Notes: generated by a model from the sequence alone, not told the origin. DNA of 16,244 bases from an uncultured Planctomycetaceae bacterium (GCA_903921945.1 CAIXSC010000351.1:1-16244), one strand, 5' to 3'. Positions 1 to 6,305 are shown, counted from the stretch's first letter. Made by a program: numbers and translations.

Positions 1-1002
1 GGGCTCGTCCATTTGATTTCCCGGCCCGACGCCGATTGCATGTACCTCAACGGTCCCCACCACCTGCGCAAAGTCTTTCTGCCAAACCGAACCCGAGTGC
101 GGGGAGACAGCGTCGAGTCGCTCATCCGTTTCCTAGGAGTGAGTGAGATTGAAACGGCCCGGCCGCAGGCCGAACCTGGCAAGCCACCGCTGCCCGCCGA
201 AACGATTGTCCCGGAGCTGACCGCCACTTGGCTCGAACGCGCCATGCTGGAAGGCTTCCGCGAGGAGATCAGCCACTGGAAAGCGCTTGGGGCCTACGTT
301 GAGTTCACGGATAAGTTGCTGGACGACGACTTTGTCGCGACGCTGCCCAAGCAGTTGTTGGAACGCCGGCCGACCCCGGAAGAGCTGCAACAGTTGACGA
401 CGGCTTACCGCGATCAGGCGTATCGCCACATCGCCGGCCTGTACTTCACGCGGCCGCGAACGAAAGACGATCGTCCGCGTGACGACCGTGTCTTCCCGGT
501 CACGCTGGGACAAGCCCGGCTGCCTCCGCGACTGGAACGGCTCTCGCTGCGGGACACCGAGGTCAGCGCGTCCACGGTCGCGTCGGTGATCGTGCCATCG
601 ATGCGGGCAGGCGTGCCGCTCAAAGTGCTCAATGTGTTCAATACGTCCGCGCCGGGTGTCGAATCGGTGACCAAGGAGGGTTTCCGCCCGATCCTGGGAT
701 CGCCAGGCACCGATCTGCGTCCGCATCTGCCGTTCAATCCCGGGCAGCCGGGCGTGACGGTTCCGCCGATTCCCGATCGTCCGACGTTGACGGCCGACGA
801 GCTCAAAGCGTTCGCCGCCGCCCTTCAACAATTGGACGCGATCGTCGTCAACGCGACTCAGGCCGAGGCGATTCAGCGTGCCCTGCCGGACTTGGCGGGC
901 AAGCTCAAAGCGCGCGACCGCTATCTGCCGACCGATCGCCGGCGATGCAGCCAGGCCGACGACGGTTCGCTCCATCCGATGTTTTGCGTACCCGGCCGTT
1001 AA
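1..1002 (+). CDS. Hypothetical protein, 5'-truncated
   Basis: The frame is open from the first base of the window to a TAA at 1000-1002, so the gene starts upstream and only about 333 C-terminal residues are visible. I do not recognise the family. The visible part is soluble-looking, with no clear membrane segment. It has a central charged, probably helical portion (roughly residues 70-145 of the visible part) and a proline-rich stretch near residues 235-270. The chain ends soon after a Cys-containing segment (FCVPGR). A 387-residue open frame on the opposite strand overlaps it, but that looks like a GC-rich shadow. The stop lies only 21 bases before the ECF sigma gene, so the two are probably co-transcribed. 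No function is proposed. An internal TTG at 13 could serve as a start but has no ribosome-binding site in the window. Confidence 0.6.
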   Translation, partial: GLVHLISRPDADCMYLNGPHHLRKVFLPNRTRVRGDSVESLIRFLGVSEIETARPQAEPGKPPLPAETIVPELTATWLERAMLEGFREEISHWKALGAYVEFTDKLLDDDFVATLPKQLLERRPTPEELQQLTTAYRDQAYRHIAGLYFTRPRTKDDRPRDDRVFPVTLGQARLPPRLERLSLRDTEVSASTVASVIVPSMRAGVPLKVLNVFNTSAPGVESVTKEGFRPILGSPGTDLRPHLPFNPGQPGVTVPPIPDRPTLTADELKAFAAALQQLDAIVVNATQAEAIQRALPDLAGKLKARDRYLPTDRRRCSQADDGSLHPMFCVPGR

Positions 1003-1023
1003 ACGCGGCCATACCGAGGCGCC

Positions 1024-1563
1024 ATGTCCGAGCCGCTCGAGCACTACCGGCCCTACCTGGAATTGCTCGCCCGCATGCGGCTCGACCCGCGCTACCAAGC
1101 CAAGGTCGATTGCTCGGACATCGTCCAGCAGACGCTCTTGCAGGCGCACCAGGGTTGGAGCGGCTACCGGGGGACGACGGAAGGCGAGTTGATGGGATGG
1201 TTGCGGCAAATCCTGGCCCGGAACCTCGCCCATGTCTTCCGCGACCTCGGGCGGGACAAACGCGATATCGCCCGCGAACAACCGCTCGTAGCCCATCTCG
1301 ATCAGTCCTCAACGCGGTTGGAAGCGTGGCTCGCCAGCCAGGAATCGTCGCCCAGCCAACGCGCGGTGCGGAACGAGGATTTCTCACGGCTGTCGACCGC
1401 GTTGACCCGACTGAACGACGCGCAGCGCGCGGCCGTCGAGCTGCATTACTGGCACGGGTGGACGCTCGCCGAGATCGGCGCCCACCTGAACCGCTCGCCG
1501 TCCGCTGTGGCCGGACTCCTTCATCGCGGACTCGCAGCGCTGCGCGCCGACCTGCAATCCTGA
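1024..1563 (+). CDS. ECF-type RNA polymerase sigma-70 factor, planctomycete subfamily
   Basis: This 179-residue protein should redirect RNA polymerase to a specific promoter set. The N-terminal half resembles sigma region 2: YRPYLELLARMRLDP, then a DIVQQTLLQAHQ segment and a MGWLRQILARNLAH segment around residues 57-69. The C-terminal part is a clear region 4 helix-turn-helix (about residues 122-176), with LNDAQRAAVELHYWHGWTL, then AEIGAHLNRSPSAVAGLLHRG. Length and motifs fit the Planctomycetaceae-specific ECF subfamily, probably the model TIGR02984; this is recognition, not a search. The ATG follows a GAGG at 1016-1019 with a short spacer. Members of this subfamily are often found near Ser/Thr kinase genes, but here the next gene is convergent, so any partner must be upstream or elsewhere. 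No anti-sigma gene is visible. Confidence 0.88.
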   Translation: MSEPLEHYRPYLELLARMRLDPRYQAKVDCSDIVQQTLLQAHQGWSGYRGTTEGELMGWLRQILARNLAHVFRDLGRDKRDIAREQPLVAHLDQSSTRLEAWLASQESSPSQRAVRNEDFSRLSTALTRLNDAQRAAVELHYWHGWTLAEIGAHLNRSPSAVAGLLHRGLAALRADLQS

Positions 1564-1570
1564 AACCAAG

Positions 1571-1590
1571 TCCGGCCATGCGTTGCCGGA
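1571..1590. terminator. Possible bidirectional terminator hairpin between convergent genes
   Basis: A perfect 6-bp inverted repeat (TCCGGC / GCCGGA) with an 8-base loop lies in the 43-base gap between the converging sigma-factor and sialidase-like genes. No T-run follows on either side, so intrinsic termination is uncertain. Position is the main argument. Confidence 0.3.
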
Positions 1591-1606
1591 ACGAGGTGGC
1601 AGCGCG

Positions 1607-2752
1607 TCAATGCACGACGATGAAGTTGCCCGCGGAGTCGGTGGTGGCGGCGGCGCCTTTGCCGTTTGTCGCGACATGGCCTTCCCGGCCTTCGGGGCGG
1701 CAGTCGGATCCGTAACGCTGCCAGCCAAGCTTGTTGTCGTGATTCCAGACCACAAGCATGCCGCCCTGCGAATTCGCGAGCGCCCGCAGACCGGTCCGCA
1801 TGCCTGTCTGGCCGCTCGTGGCCACCTCCACCGGTGGCTGGCGGCGGCCTGCGCCGTCCAACCGCGCGAAGTACACGCGGCCTTGGGTCGGCCACGCGGT
1901 TAAATAGCCGCTCTCGCGGGCGACGATCGAATAGTAAGTCATCGGACAGGCATCGATTTTCCACTTCGTCGAACTGACCGGCTGCCGCGACACTTTCCCG
2001 GTCCGGGGATTCCACAGCACGACGAACATATCGCGATCGTTGTTCGTTTCCTCGCGGTAGAGGATCGCCAAAGTGCCGTCCGCGCCATAAGCGGCGCTGG
2101 TCGTACAGCAGTTGCAAGGATTGAAGGACGGATCGACTTCCCGAGTCGGACCGAACGTCGAACCGCCATCTTGGGAAAGATTGGCGTACAGCTTGTCCGC
2201 AAGCCAGCAGGCAGCCACATTTCCCTTGCCGTCCACTGCCAGAGAGAAACCCTCGCTCGGCTTGCGATTGATATTCCGCAACGGTTCAAAGGCGGGCGCC
2301 TGAGGGGACAGCCGAGCGTAATGGAAGCCCCATTGCTCCTTCGGCAGTTTCAGTTTCCAAGCGTTGGTCCCCAACGCCACATGGACTTGGCCATCCGGAG
2401 TGACCGCGAGATCCCACACCGTGTATTCCAAGCCGACCGGCCGCGGCCCGGAAACAACCCCGTCCGCGCCTACCGAGCCCGCTCCACCACCCGCGCCCGG
2501 GACGCCGCCACCTTTGGCCAGTTCCACAATCGACAGCGGCCGGCCGAAGCTGCGTCCTCCGTCGTCGCTGCGGTAATAACGAGGCCCGCCTGGCGCGTCG
2601 CACACCACATGCAAAATGCCTCGAGCGTCCACCTTGGCGGCGATCGGCTGGCCGCCCGGCGACGGAACGGTGACCACCTCGGCAGCTCCGAGTCGCATTC
2701 CCGCCAGCGTGAGGACGGCGAAACAAACATCAAACAAGGTGCGGGAACGCAT
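1607..2752 (-). CDS. Secreted sialidase-like (BNR/Asp-box beta-propeller) protein
   Basis: This 381-residue exported protein has a signal peptide (hydrophobic residues about 6-22, likely cleavage after LGAA at 24). Two Asp-boxes are visible, SDDGGRSF at 62-69 and SQDGGSTF at 193-200. They mark the blade turns of sialidase-type beta-propellers. A cysteine cluster (PCNCC, residues 212-216) lies between propeller blades, and a further Cys is at 269 (DACP). A glycine-rich insert covers residues 80-97 and may be a flexible loop. Asp-box propellers include sialidases and many non-enzymatic binding proteins. I could not identify the full sialidase arginine triad and Tyr/Glu pair, so substrate and activity are left open. 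The gene is alone on the minus strand, convergent with the sigma gene, and has no clear Shine-Dalgarno before its ATG. Confidence 0.8.
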   Translation of the reverse strand: MRSRTLFDVCFAVLTLAGMRLGAAEVVTVPSPGGQPIAAKVDARGILHVVCDAPGGPRYYRSDDGGRSFGRPLSIVELAKGGGVPGAGGGAGSVGADGVVSGPRPVGLEYTVWDLAVTPDGQVHVALGTNAWKLKLPKEQWGFHYARLSPQAPAFEPLRNINRKPSEGFSLAVDGKGNVAACWLADKLYANLSQDGGSTFGPTREVDPSFNPCNCCTTSAAYGADGTLAILYREETNNDRDMFVVLWNPRTGKVSRQPVSSTKWKIDACPMTYYSIVARESGYLTAWPTQGRVYFARLDGAGRRQPPVEVATSGQTGMRTGLRALANSQGGMLVVWNHDNKLGWQRYGSDCRPEGREGHVATNGKGAAATTDSAGNFIVVH

Positions 2753-2820
2753 GGTGGTCCAAGTTGGAAAGAAGACAGCGGGTTAGCGAGCACGCTGGAC
2801 GGTTCGCCGCCAGACAGGCA

Positions 2821-2868
2821 GGATCGCAGGCCGGCTGGATCGCAAGCCGGCCGGATCGCACAGAACCC
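2821..2868. repeat. 16-bp tandem repeat, three copies
   Basis: Three head-to-tail copies start with GGATCGCA: GGATCGCAGGCCGGCT at 2821, GGATCGCAAGCCGGCC at 2837 and a diverged copy at 2853. The first two differ at two of 16 bases. The block lies about 70 bases upstream of the sialidase-like start codon, so it may overlap that gene's promoter or leader. Confidence 0.85.
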
Positions 2869-3251
2869 GTCGGGTGATAATCGAACGGCGATCAGGACGA
2901 CAAGATGGGGCAGAGGTTCAAACCATGACAATCAGGACAGAAAACACCGCCGCGCCAGCCCGGCCATCGCTTCTCGCATTGCCACCATCGCCCCTCCAAT
3001 GCCGTGGGCTGGAAGCACCGAAAGCCCCGTTGAGAGGCCGCCATTTTCGGACGCCTTGAGCCTACCGTCCCAGGCGGCCCTCCAGCCCGCATGGTTTGCA
3101 TTGTCTAAACGCAATACCGTTCAAGACTCCATAAACCGATGCGGCTTTTGTCGTTGCGTCACCGGTTTCGCGTGACGTTCAAAGTCCGATCGCCAGCGTT
3201 GCTACGAGTGGCATGTTCCCATGGCAGACAAGCGGACGCGGCCATCGGTGT

Positions 3252-3358
3252 ACCACGAAGCACACGAAGAGCACGAAGATCTAGGAGCACGCACACCCGG
3301 TCACGCGATGAGAGAATTCGTCGGATTCTTTCTTCGTGTCCTTCGTGTCCTTCGTGGT
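3252..3358. repeat. Inverted-repeat element built of CACGAAG 9-mers
   Basis: The left arm (3252-3279) contains three 9-bp units beginning CACGAAG. The right arm (3331-3358) contains three units of CTTCGTGTC/CTTCGTGGT, the reverse complement. The 28-base arms match at about 25 positions and flank a 51-base centre. The element resembles dispersed CACGAAG-type intergenic repeats that I know from planctomycetes and related environmental bacteria. It encodes no protein. As RNA it would fold into a long hairpin. Confidence 0.8.
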
Positions 3359-3470
3359 GGCTCAAACTAGGTTGTATGATCAACAGCCCGATTGGCGAAC
3401 GACAATGGATTGGCGGGCGTCAACGAATTGCCACCAACAAGGGCCCTTCTAAAGCGACACAATGGGTTGA

Positions 3471-3591
3471 GGTTGGCCTTTAGCCAACCAAAGGAAGGTG
3501 TTTCGGTACCGCGCGATTGCCAGGGGTATTGGAATCAACCACTCCGGGTGGGGGGCACCCAGGCTACGCTAAAGCTGGCCTTCAGCCAATG
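3471..3591. repeat. Duplicated palindromic 14-mer TGGCCTTyAGCCAA
   Basis: TGGCCTTTAGCCAA (3474-3487) and TGGCCTTCAGCCAA (3578-3591) differ at one base and lie 104 bases apart. The first sits inside a perfect 7-bp stem with a 5-base loop (GGTTGGC-CTTTA-GCCAACC, 3471-3489). A G-rich hairpin GGGTG-GGGGG-CACCC lies between them near 3548-3562. This looks like a REP-type intergenic repeat. Its copy number in the genome cannot be seen from the window. Confidence 0.6.
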
Positions 3592-3661
3592 GGGACAATT
3601 GTTCTTGACTTGGGGTGATTCCGAGTGTCTCCACCCTTCCCTTTTCATCACACGCAAGCGA

Positions 3662-3689
3662 TTGACACGAATAGGCTTGTCGCTAACTG
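3662..3689 (+). promoter_or_regulatory. Possible sigma-70 promoter upstream of rpsB
   Basis: A perfect -35 hexamer TTGACA (3662-3667) is followed after 16 bases by TAACTG (3684-3689), a poor -10. It lies about 280 bases before the rpsB start and points towards it. The weak -10 keeps this tentative. Confidence 0.25.
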
Positions 3690-3894
3690 AACGGTCTTGG
3701 GTCGAAACGTCCCAGCGGTCTCCACAGGTCCAAAAGTCGACCGGCGGGCACCTCGCCTTGCGAGTCTGGCTGGAAAGCTGCTAAACTTCGGGACTTGCCC
3801 GAGCGGGCGAGCTGGCGGGCGTTGGGATCGCTCGTCGGATTCACGCGTGTTTTAGACTGGTAATGGCGAAGGTTCGACCTGTGGCGGCCGGCAG

Positions 3895-3915
3895 GCGAAG
3901 CGTTGATGGCTTCGC
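3895..3915 (+). promoter_or_regulatory. Leader hairpin upstream of rpsB
   Basis: A perfect 7-bp stem (GCGAAGC / GCTTCGC) with a 7-base loop lies 50 bases before the chosen rpsB start. Ribosomal protein operons are often autoregulated through leader structures, so this is a candidate for S2 control, by inference only. It also occupies the alternative TTG at 3903, which argues against that start. Confidence 0.35.
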
Positions 3916-3965
3916 GCGGACGTCATCGCCGAAATGATCGTTTTACGATCGAAAGCGGGGAATTT

Positions 3966-4721
3966 GTGTCGCAGACGTTGGTTGAGGAACTGGTACAGGC
4001 AGGGGTTCACTTCGGGCATCGGGCGAGCCGCTGGAACCCCAAGATGGCTCCCTATATCTACGCTCGCAAGGGTTTGATCCACATTATCGATGTTCGCGAG
4101 ACGGTCCGCGGACTGCTGCGAGCGAAGAAGTACTTGGCCCAAATCGCCGCCGGCGGCAGCTTGGTGCTGTTCGTAGGCACGAAGCGCCAAGCCCAGGCGG
4201 CCGTTGAACGCGAAGCGCTGCGGTGCGGCATGCCGTTCGTCTCCGAACGGTGGCTCGGTGGAGCCCTCACCAATTTCAAGACGGTCCGCAACCGACTCAC
4301 CCGCCTCCAAGAACTTGAAGCGCTGCGAGCCGGTCCGGAAATCGCCAACTACTCGAAGAAGATGCAATCGGCGTTGGCTCGCGAGTACCGCAAGATGTAC
4401 CGCAACCTGAACGGTTTGCGGCTGCTGAACCGCAAGCCGGCATGCCTCGTCGTGTTCGATCCGAAGAAGGAAAAGAACGCGGTGCGCGAAGCCCGCTCGC
4501 TGGGAATCGCCACGGTTTCGCTGATCGATACCGACTGCGATCCGGATTTGATCGATCTCCCCATCCCGGGCAACGACGACGGTATCCGCTCGATCGAATT
4601 GATCATGCGGCATCTGTCGGACGCCATCTGCGAGGCCAAGAACATCACCGTCGGCCCGGTGAAACCGACCGCCAGCGAACCGTCGCAGCGGGCGGTGATC
4701 GCGGAAAAGGGCGACGAGTAA
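3966..4721 (+). CDS. rpsB: 30S ribosomal protein S2
   Basis: This 251-residue S2 protein of the small ribosomal subunit helps bring S1 and the mRNA onto the platform side. Family signatures are clear: AGVHFGHRASRWNPKM near residue 11, then YIYARKGLIHIIDV; the VGTKRQAQ segment; RWLGGALTNFKTVRNR near residue 98; and PACLVVFDPKKEKNAVREAR followed by IDTDCDPDLIDLPIPGNDD in the C-terminal half. I chose the GTG at 3966 (protein begins SQTLVEELVQAG after the start) because it matches the usual S2 N-terminus and follows AAAGCGGGG. The longer frame from TTG 3903 would add 21 residues unlike the family and would start inside a hairpin. It heads the rpsB-tsf-pyrH-frr cluster. Confidence 0.95.
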   Translation: MSQTLVEELVQAGVHFGHRASRWNPKMAPYIYARKGLIHIIDVRETVRGLLRAKKYLAQIAAGGSLVLFVGTKRQAQAAVEREALRCGMPFVSERWLGGALTNFKTVRNRLTRLQELEALRAGPEIANYSKKMQSALAREYRKMYRNLNGLRLLNRKPACLVVFDPKKEKNAVREARSLGIATVSLIDTDCDPDLIDLPIPGNDDGIRSIELIMRHLSDAICEAKNITVGPVKPTASEPSQRAVIAEKGDE

Positions 4722-4758
4722 GCCGAAGTCAACGCCTGAGTCAACGCCGAAGGAACAC

Positions 4759-4798
4759 CGAGTCGGCGCCGAATCCACTCGGATACGGCGCGGACTCG
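4759..4798 (+). terminator. Long hairpin 38 bases after rpsB
   Basis: The 18-base arms 4759-4776 and 4781-4798 are complementary except at two positions and enclose a 4-base loop (ACTC). The stem is GC-rich (core GCGCCG / CGGCGC). No T-run follows, so it could be a factor-dependent terminator, an RNA 3'-end stabiliser or an attenuator that lowers tsf relative to rpsB. In E. coli the rpsB-tsf gap also holds an attenuating terminator. Confidence 0.5.
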
Positions 4799-4805
4799 CG
4801 GTAAC

Positions 4806-4841
4806 GCTCAACGCAGGCCCCAAACCGTGCCCGCGTTGAGC
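4806..4841 (+). terminator. Second hairpin after rpsB
   Basis: A perfect 9-bp inverted repeat, GCTCAACGC (4806-4814) and GCGTTGAGC (4833-4841), extends inward after one mismatch by GGC/GCC to give about 12 bp. It starts 8 bases after the previous hairpin. No U-tract follows. The tandem arrangement suggests one structured RNA element. Confidence 0.45.
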
Positions 4842-5022
4842 CCGCCAGCCGACTCGCGATCATCGCGGCAGCGACTGACAACGAAGTGGACGGTCTACCG
4901 ACCAAGTTCCGACAGCCTCCCGATCGTGGCGGCTTCCAACGACCGAACCTGTCCTGTCGGAGATTGTCTCCACTGCGGCGGGAAGTCGTCGGGCTCGAAA
5001 CCGCGGCGCCCTGAGGCGAGAT

Positions 5023-5112
5023 CGTTGTCGGTGAGATCGTTGTCGGTGATAGCGTTGTCGGCGAAGGCATGGTCGGTGAAATCGTTGTCAGTGAGGTCGT
5101 TGTCGGCGAAGT
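5023..5112. repeat. 15-bp tandem repeat, six copies
   Basis: Units start at 5023, 5038, 5053, 5068, 5083 and 5098, with consensus CGTTGTCGGTGARRT. A seventh unit decays after 5113. Because the period is a multiple of three, every frame reads as a five-residue repeat: EIVVG on the plus strand, and NDLTD or SPTTI on the minus strand. None of these frames has a start with a ribosome-binding site, so I treat the block as a non-coding minisatellite in the rpsB-tsf spacer. Confidence 0.9.
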
Positions 5113-5289
5113 CGCTTCGAGCATTGGCGCGGAAACTGGCTCGCACATGGCTTTCGTCGGTGACCGCGTTTCAGCGACCTTCGCTCTCGGCGTGAACGGC
5201 TGTGGGGCGAGGCGGTTGTTGCCGGCGGACGGGTGCCGCCAGCGGCTTTCGATTGCGGCGGACAGGCGGCGATTTCGCTGTTTCCAATT

Positions 5290-5295
5290 CATAAT
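5290..5295 (+). promoter_or_regulatory. Possible -10 element for tsf
   Basis: CATAAT matches the -10 consensus at five of six bases and lies in the only AT-rich part of the spacer, 63 bases before the tsf ATG. No convincing -35 lies 16-18 bases upstream. It suggests, but does not prove, that tsf has its own promoter. Confidence 0.3.
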
Positions 5296-5357
5296 ACGGA
5301 CCACGATCGTAACCACGTAAACTGTTTTGTTGGAAGATTTGAGAGAAGGGGAATGCC

Positions 5358-6191
5358 ATGGCTGAGATCACCGCGGCAGCGGTCAACGAGTTGCGCAAGA
5401 AGACCGGTTTGCCGATGATGGACGTCAAAAAAGCGCTGCATGACGCGGCGGGGAACGAGGACGAGGCGATTCGCCTGCTGCGCGAACGCGGGCTCAAGAT
5501 CCTCGGCAGCCGGCTCGATCGCGAGACATCGTTCGGCCGATTCGGGCTGTACATCGGCCTGTCGGCATCGACCGGCGCCATGGTGGAATTGAAGTGCGAG
5601 AGCGCTCCGGTGGCGGCCAACGACGAATTCATCCAATTGGCCAATGACTTGGCCAAGCAGCTCGCGACCGGTCCGGGTGCCGAGACGGGCGAGCAACTGC
5701 TTGACCAGCCGTCGCCGAGCAAGCCGGGGATGACGCTTCGCGCTCAAAAGGACGACCTGTTCAACCGGATCCGGGAAGTCTTCAACGTCGGACGGATCGT
5801 GCGGTTGGAAGGTAGCTGCGGTGGCTACAGCCATAATGCGACGACCGTCTCGGGTGTGTTGCTGCAAGTCGAAGGCGGTTCGGACGCCGCCGCCAAAGAC
5901 GTCTGCATGCACGTCGCGGCGATGCGGCCGATGGGATTGAACAAAGAGGACGTGCCGCCAGCGGAAGTCGAGCGTGAGCGTTCGATCCTGCGTGAAACGG
6001 CGCTCAAGGAAGGCAAGCCGGCCAACATTGTGGACAAGATCGTGGATGGCCAATTGCGGAACTTCTATGCCGAACGCGTGCTGACCGAACAGCCGTTCGT
6101 GAAAGAGAATAAGCAATCGGTCGGCCAGTTCGCCGCCCAGAACGGGATGAAGCTTGTCAAGTTCGTCCACTGGGAACTCGGCAAGGAATAG
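5358..6191 (+). CDS. tsf: Translation elongation factor Ts
   Basis: EF-Ts releases GDP from EF-Tu so that it can be recharged with GTP. The 277-residue protein has the N-terminal UBA-like domain with RKKTGLPMMDVKKALHDA (residues 13-30), then the core (about 56-150) and C-terminal modules, including VCMHVAAMRPMGLNKEDVP and NIVDKIVDGQLRNFYAE. A clean AAGGGG (5346-5351) precedes the ATG by 6 bases. The oddity is the core motif that is normally CxTDFVA. Here it reads CESAPVA at residues 80-86, so Ala83-Pro84 occupy the places of the Asp and Phe that in E. coli EF-Ts (Asp80, Phe81) contact EF-Tu. The rest of the family framework is intact, so this looks like a lineage-specific change, not decay. 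It lies downstream of rpsB after a long spacer. Confidence 0.95.
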   Translation: MAEITAAAVNELRKKTGLPMMDVKKALHDAAGNEDEAIRLLRERGLKILGSRLDRETSFGRFGLYIGLSASTGAMVELKCESAPVAANDEFIQLANDLAKQLATGPGAETGEQLLDQPSPSKPGMTLRAQKDDLFNRIREVFNVGRIVRLEGSCGGYSHNATTVSGVLLQVEGGSDAAAKDVCMHVAAMRPMGLNKEDVPPAEVERERSILRETALKEGKPANIVDKIVDGQLRNFYAERVLTEQPFVKENKQSVGQFAAQNGMKLVKFVHWELGKE

Positions 6192-6204
6192 CCGACGGCG
6201 GCCT

Positions 6205-6240
6205 CGTTCCTGCCGCACTGCACGTGAGCGGCAGGGAACG
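6205..6240 (+). terminator. Hairpin after tsf
   Basis: CGTTCCTGCCGC (6205-6216) pairs with GCGGCAGGGAACG (6228-6240), leaving a single bulged G, to form a 12-bp stem starting 14 bases after the tsf stop. There is no U-tract. It is a plausible termination or RNA-processing hairpin in the tsf-pyrH gap. Confidence 0.45.
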
Positions 6241-6255
6241 ATGGCCGCGCATGAG

Positions 6256-6305
6256 GGCCACTCGTTTCGAGCTACTCGTATCGAGGCCACTCGTATCGAG
6301 CTACT
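6256..6305. repeat. Direct repeat of about 29 bp in the tsf-pyrH gap
   Basis: GGCCACTCGTTTCGAGCTAC at 6256 recurs at 6285 with one mismatch. Each copy is itself made of two similar halves ending in TCGTATCGA or TCGTTTCGA. The TCGA/TACTCG units are partly palindromic. The block fills much of the 257-base gap between tsf and pyrH. Confidence 0.8.

Larger units (their letters stand above)
2753..3965. other. Gene-free, repeat-rich gap upstream of rpsB
   Basis: About 1.2 kb with no convincing gene. It holds a 16-bp tandem repeat (2821-2868), a large inverted-repeat element built from 9-bp CACGAAG units (3252-3358), a duplicated palindromic motif (3474-3487 and 3578-3591), a possible promoter element (3662-3689) and a leader hairpin (3895-3915). 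Several open frames cross it, but none has a ribosome-binding site or a recognisable product. Their peptides, including a HEGHEGHEE run, follow from the repeats. Promoters for the minus-strand sialidase-like gene and for rpsB must lie here. Confidence 0.7.
4722..5357. other. Unusually long rpsB-tsf spacer
   Basis: This 636-base spacer, far longer than the usual rpsB-tsf gap, contains in order a 12-bp direct repeat (AGTCAACGCC at 4727 and 4739), two strong hairpins (4759-4798 and 4806-4841), a six-copy 15-bp tandem repeat (5023-5112) and a possible -10 element (5290-5295). Open frames cross it on both strands, but all look like repeat-driven shadows. Confidence 0.7.

Noticed and set aside
133..1296. 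387-residue open frame on the minus strand across the first gene and the sigma gene
   Set aside because: It overlaps a recognisable sigma factor in the opposite direction, is rich in Arg/Gln/Gly as expected for antisense GC-rich frames, and shows no known domain.
2171..3175. 334-residue plus-strand frame opposite the sialidase-like gene
   Set aside because: Its first half is antisense to a gene with a signal peptide and Asp-boxes, and its second half runs through repeat-bearing spacer.
3159..3383. Minus-strand frame with a HEGHEGHEE peptide
   Set aside because: The peptide is the translation of the inverted CACGAAG repeat at 3331-3358. Such peptides are a known type of false gene and there is no ribosome-binding site.
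3392..3784. 130-residue plus-strand frame upstream of rpsB
   Set aside because: It runs across the duplicated palindromic 14-mers and has no Shine-Dalgarno and no recognisable family, so it is more likely repeat-bearing spacer.
3795..3885. tRNA-like look: GCCCGAGCGG and GGTTCGACC
   Set aside because: The bases flanking the supposed T-loop cannot form a 5-bp T-stem, and no acceptor or anticodon stem could be built.
4741..5316. 191-residue minus-strand frame with SPTTI repeats, and the 83-residue frame with NDLTD repeats
   Set aside because: Both arise from the 15-bp repeat being a multiple of three. All frames look repetitive, none has a start signal, and the flanks read as antisense hairpins.
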